Of a stretch of DNA of 25,647 bases, positions 23,886-25,647 are shown in pieces. The notes below the pieces were generated by a model that saw only the letters and a list, made by a program, of their open reading frames with translations, had not been told where the DNA came from and did not search any database. The stretch's first letter is position 1, and each line of letters opens with the position of its first letter. The DNA comes from DATFYI01 sp035315125 (lineage in GTDB: Bacteria; Chloroflexota; Anaerolineae; Anaerolineales; Anaerolineaceae): NCBI GenBank assembly GCA_035315125.1, contig DATFYI010000230.1:1-25647 (forward strand), in the 5' to 3' direction. Both the position numbers and the translations under genes were made by a program.

Positions 23886-24154
23886 CAACAACACAAACGA
23901 ATTAATTTATTGCAGTCAATGTAACAGATTGGGTTTGTTTAAAGAATAATTCCACCTGCGAGCAAAACAGATGCAAGAAAAAGTGATTTAGCTTAGTTGT
24001 TGTTTATATAGATTATCAGGGATAATTACGTGTTTGCGCCTTACAATCACTTAACGAGAAACCCACAGCTACTTATTTTACACCAGCATTATCAGGAACT
24101 GCCATAAAAATAGCGTAAAAATGGTTTATATATTTAACATAAAAATCTAGTATA

Positions 24155-24184
24155 TTGACAAATTTCAAATCAATGTGCTATACT
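24155..24184 (+). promoter_or_regulatory. Promoter of the SufR-like gene
   Basis: TTGACA (24155-24160), 18-bp spacer, TATACT (24179-24184). Transcription would start near 24191, about 45 bases before the ATG at 24236. Confidence 0.6.
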
Positions 24185-24187
24185 TTT

Positions 24188-24206
24188 TTTATATACATAA
24201 TATAAA
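24188..24206 (+). promoter_or_regulatory. Inverted repeat over the expected start site, candidate autoregulatory operator
   Basis: TTTATAT-ACATA-ATATAAA, 7+5+7, overlaps the predicted transcription start of the SufR-like gene. A repressor bound here would block its own promoter. The region is AT-rich, so chance symmetry is possible. Confidence 0.35.
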
Positions 24207-24235
24207 TAGATTATTAGGACTTAATAAGACATAAT

Positions 24236-24868
24236 ATGAAGAGCACACGTGATCGTATCCTTCAGACACTTTTGAGTCATCCCCGATCAACAATCACCGA
24301 ACTGGCTGACTCAGTTGGTATTAATGCTATTTCCGTCCGGCACCATCTCACCAGTTTACAGGCAGACAGCTTAGTCGCTGCCGAAGAAGAACGGCATGGC
24401 GTTGGAAGACCACGACTTGTATATTTCCTGACTGAAAAAGGGCTAGAGCGTTTTCCAACCCGCTATTTGAGTTTAACAAACCGATTATTAGACCAATTAA
24501 AAGAAACTATGCCTCAGCCGACGGTTAATGGTTTATTTGTGCAGATGGCAACAAATTTAGCTGCAAGTTATGCTTTCAAATCTCAAGCAATGAGCTTAGA
24601 GGAAAAATTGGATGTGATCAAAGAGTTGCTTGCCCAGGAAGGTTTCTCGGTTGAGTGGGAGAAACAAGGGGACAAATACCACATCCACGAGATAACCTGC
24701 CCTTACTACCATATCGGTCAAAGCCATCCAGAGGTGTGCAGCATCGATCAAACGGTAATCTCTAAGATGTTGTCATTACCAACCGAAAAAATAGAATGCA
24801 TTTTGCGCGGCGATAATCATTGTACCTACGTTATTCCAAATCTCGGCGCCATGGAGAATATAAAATGA
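24236..24868 (+). CDS. sufR: SufR-like iron-sulfur-sensing transcriptional regulator
   Basis: 210 residues. The N-terminal winged helix (about 5-75) is TITELADSVGINAISVRHHL with the recognition helix, then the wing and GVGRPRLVYFLTEKG, the DeoR/ArsR-like type of SufR. The C-terminal part has four cysteines spaced as in SufR: C155 (TCPYY), C168 (EVCSID), C188 (ECIL) and C196 (HCTYVI). Cyanobacterial and actinobacterial SufR bind a [4Fe-4S] cluster through three of these and repress suf when clusters are abundant. Located 1.5 kb from the suf operon, on the other strand, with its own promoter. It overlaps the SufT-like gene by ATGA. No strong ribosome site is seen. suf as target is inferred from family and location. 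Confidence 0.85.
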   Translation: MKSTRDRILQTLLSHPRSTITELADSVGINAISVRHHLTSLQADSLVAAEEERHGVGRPRLVYFLTEKGLERFPTRYLSLTNRLLDQLKETMPQPTVNGLFVQMATNLAASYAFKSQAMSLEEKLDVIKELLAQEGFSVEWEKQGDKYHIHEITCPYYHIGQSHPEVCSIDQTVISKMLSLPTEKIECILRGDNHCTYVIPNLGAMENIK

Positions 24869-25212
24869 CTCCAGAAACTACTGGTAATCGAGTTATTTGG
24901 GAAGCCGAAAGCGTTGATCCAGAATTGTGTGAGAAATTACGGGAAGGCTTAAAGGATGTTGTTGATCCTGAAATAGGTCTAAATGTTATCCAACTTGGCC
25001 TGATCCGAGACTTAAAGATAGAACCGGAAAGCGCCATCGTTAGGATGATTTTAACCACTCCATTTTGTCCATACGGACCTGAGTTGTTGGAAGTAACTCG
25101 TCAAAAAGCAGAGAAAGTACTTGGAAGACCCACTTCGATTGATCTTTCAATGGATATGTGGGATTTTTCAATGATGGAAGATGGATTGGGAAACGATTGG
25201 GGACTTTATTAA
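24865..25212 (+). CDS. sufT: SufT-like DUF59/MIP18 family protein
   Basis: 115 residues. The DUF59 core DVVDPEIGLNVIQLGLIRDL (about 33-52) and the motif TTPFCPYGPELLEV carry the conserved DPE and T-x3-CP features of SufT/PaaD/MIP18 proteins, which help mature iron-sulfur proteins. The ATG at 24865 overlaps the SufR-like stop by ATGA, and GGAG at 24853-24856 lies inside the upstream gene, so the two are translationally coupled; the longer frame from 24820 is not needed. The C-terminal tail (MWDFSMMEDGLGNDWGLY) is short and acidic and ends at a bidirectional terminator. In the usual actinobacterial operon SufT is encoded with sufSU; here it has moved next to the regulator. Confidence 0.85.
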   Translation: MTPETTGNRVIWEAESVDPELCEKLREGLKDVVDPEIGLNVIQLGLIRDLKIEPESAIVRMILTTPFCPYGPELLEVTRQKAEKVLGRPTSIDLSMDMWDFSMMEDGLGNDWGLY

Positions 25213-25227
25213 GATTGAAGCTCTTAA

Positions 25228-25271
25228 CTAGAAAAAAGGCTTCGGCTCTGCAGCCGAAGCCTTTTTTCTAG
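25228..25271. terminator. Perfect bidirectional terminator
   Basis: A perfect 20-bp stem (25228-25247 with 25252-25271) and a 4-base loop CTGC. The core GGCTTCGGCT/AGCCGAAGCC is flanked by A6 on the left and T6 on the right, so it ends transcripts from both sides: the SufT-like gene (+) and the SCP2 gene (-). The TAG stop of the SCP2 gene lies within the stem. Confidence 0.9.
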
Positions 25272-25594
25272 TGATGAAATAATCCGATTAATTTCATCGC
25301 TAATCCAAAATTCCCTGATACTTTCAATTTGCCTTGCATAAAAGCCTTCATACCATCTAATTTACCTGAAAATATATCCAGGCAGTCCTGGGCATCCGCT
25401 GTCAGCGTGAGCTTGGGATTAGAAATTGTACCTTTTTCAACAGAACAATGCTGGTTCTGAATAGTAACAACCCACTCCCCACCTTTGGGGCCGGTCAAAT
25501 TGAATAGGACTGTTGCATCTACGCCCTCAGCCTTGTCTGCTAAAAAAGCACCCGGTAAACTATCTATCAAATCCTGAATCGTATATTCTGACAT
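25268..25594 (-). CDS. SCP2 sterol-binding-domain protein
   Basis: 108 residues: one SCP-2/sterol-carrier fold over almost the whole length (VLFNLTGPKGGEWVVTIQN, VEKGTISNPKLTLTADAQDCLDIFSGKLDGMKAFMQGKLKVSGNFGLAMKL). The tail KLKVSGNFGLAMKL, with the G-x-l-k-i-x-G-d-l pattern, is the hallmark of the family. Such small proteins bind lipids or acyl chains in a hydrophobic pocket; in bacteria the ligand is seldom known. I choose the ATG at 25594, with GAGGAA before it; the frame continues upstream to 25618 without a ribosome site. Convergent with the SufT-like gene, otherwise without a clear link. Confidence 0.88.
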   Translation of the reverse strand: MSEYTIQDLIDSLPGAFLADKAEGVDATVLFNLTGPKGGEWVVTIQNQHCSVEKGTISNPKLTLTADAQDCLDIFSGKLDGMKAFMQGKLKVSGNFGLAMKLIGLFHH

Positions 25595-25647
25595 TGATTC
25601 CTCACAAATTTTTAACAATTATACCAAAGCATAACCATTTCTGTTTT

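Larger units (their letters stand above)
23815..24235. other. Intergenic region between lipoprotein and SufR-like genes
   Basis: 421 bp, AT-rich. It holds the leader of the lipoprotein gene with a perfect dyad (23868-23885), and the promoter of the divergent SufR-like gene with an inverted repeat at its start site (24155-24206). The centre (about 23950-24140) shows no gene; I see no convincing -10/-35 pair for the lipoprotein gene. Confidence 0.65.

Noticed and set aside
1..25647. CRISPR array, tRNA, rRNA, insertion sequence or attachment site
   Set aside because: No regularly spaced repeats, cloverleaf with CCA, rRNA core or transposase was recognised anywhere on either strand.

Overview
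The window reads as chromosomal DNA of an anaerobic or facultative bacterium, most likely a member of the Chloroflexota (Anaerolineae-like). This is inferred from the combination of a HoxYH-type [NiFe] hydrogenase wired to NuoEFG-like subunits, a sufCBD-x-SU-Rieske operon, and protein sequence style. It is not proven by any marker gene. No rRNA, tRNA, CRISPR array, insertion sequence or phage gene was found.

Region 1 (1-7363, + strand) encodes a soluble bidirectional [NiFe] hydrogenase. It opens with the 3' part of a NuoF-like flavoprotein that ends in a two-cluster ferredoxin domain. Next come a NuoE-like [2Fe-2S] subunit, a second complete NuoF/HoxF-like subunit, a NuoG-like multi-cluster subunit, HoxY, HoxH and the protease that trims HoxH. 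Electrons would run between H2 at the HoxH Ni-Fe site, the iron-sulfur chain, and NAD(P)H at FMN. The two tandem NuoF proteins are the most unusual element: the second has lost every cysteine of its N-terminal thioredoxin-like ferredoxin domain and has no C-terminal ferredoxin domain, whereas the first keeps one.

Region 2 (7528-14000, + strand) starts with a stand-alone cyclic-nucleotide-binding-domain protein without a DNA-binding domain. The complete maturation set hypA-hypB-hypF-hypC-hypD-hypE follows and builds the NiFe(CN)2CO centre of HoxH. hypA seems to be read from a leaderless promoter.

Region 3 (14079-16543) holds a PilZ-type protein on the minus strand, split by a frameshift, and a divergent methyltransferase plus PIG-L deacetylase pair.

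Region 4 (16613-22777, minus strand) is a SUF iron-sulfur assembly operon read from tandem sigma-70-like promoters: sufC, sufB, sufD, a small conserved-looking protein of unknown function, sufS, a short sufU, and a Rieske ferredoxin.

Region 5 (23080-25594) has a secreted lipoprotein on the minus strand. Divergent from it is a SufR-like [Fe-S] repressor gene that overlaps a SufT-like (DUF59) gene. A SCP2-domain gene converges on a perfect bidirectional terminator. The window thus couples a heavily iron-sulfur-dependent hydrogenase to a nearby iron-sulfur supply and sensing locus.
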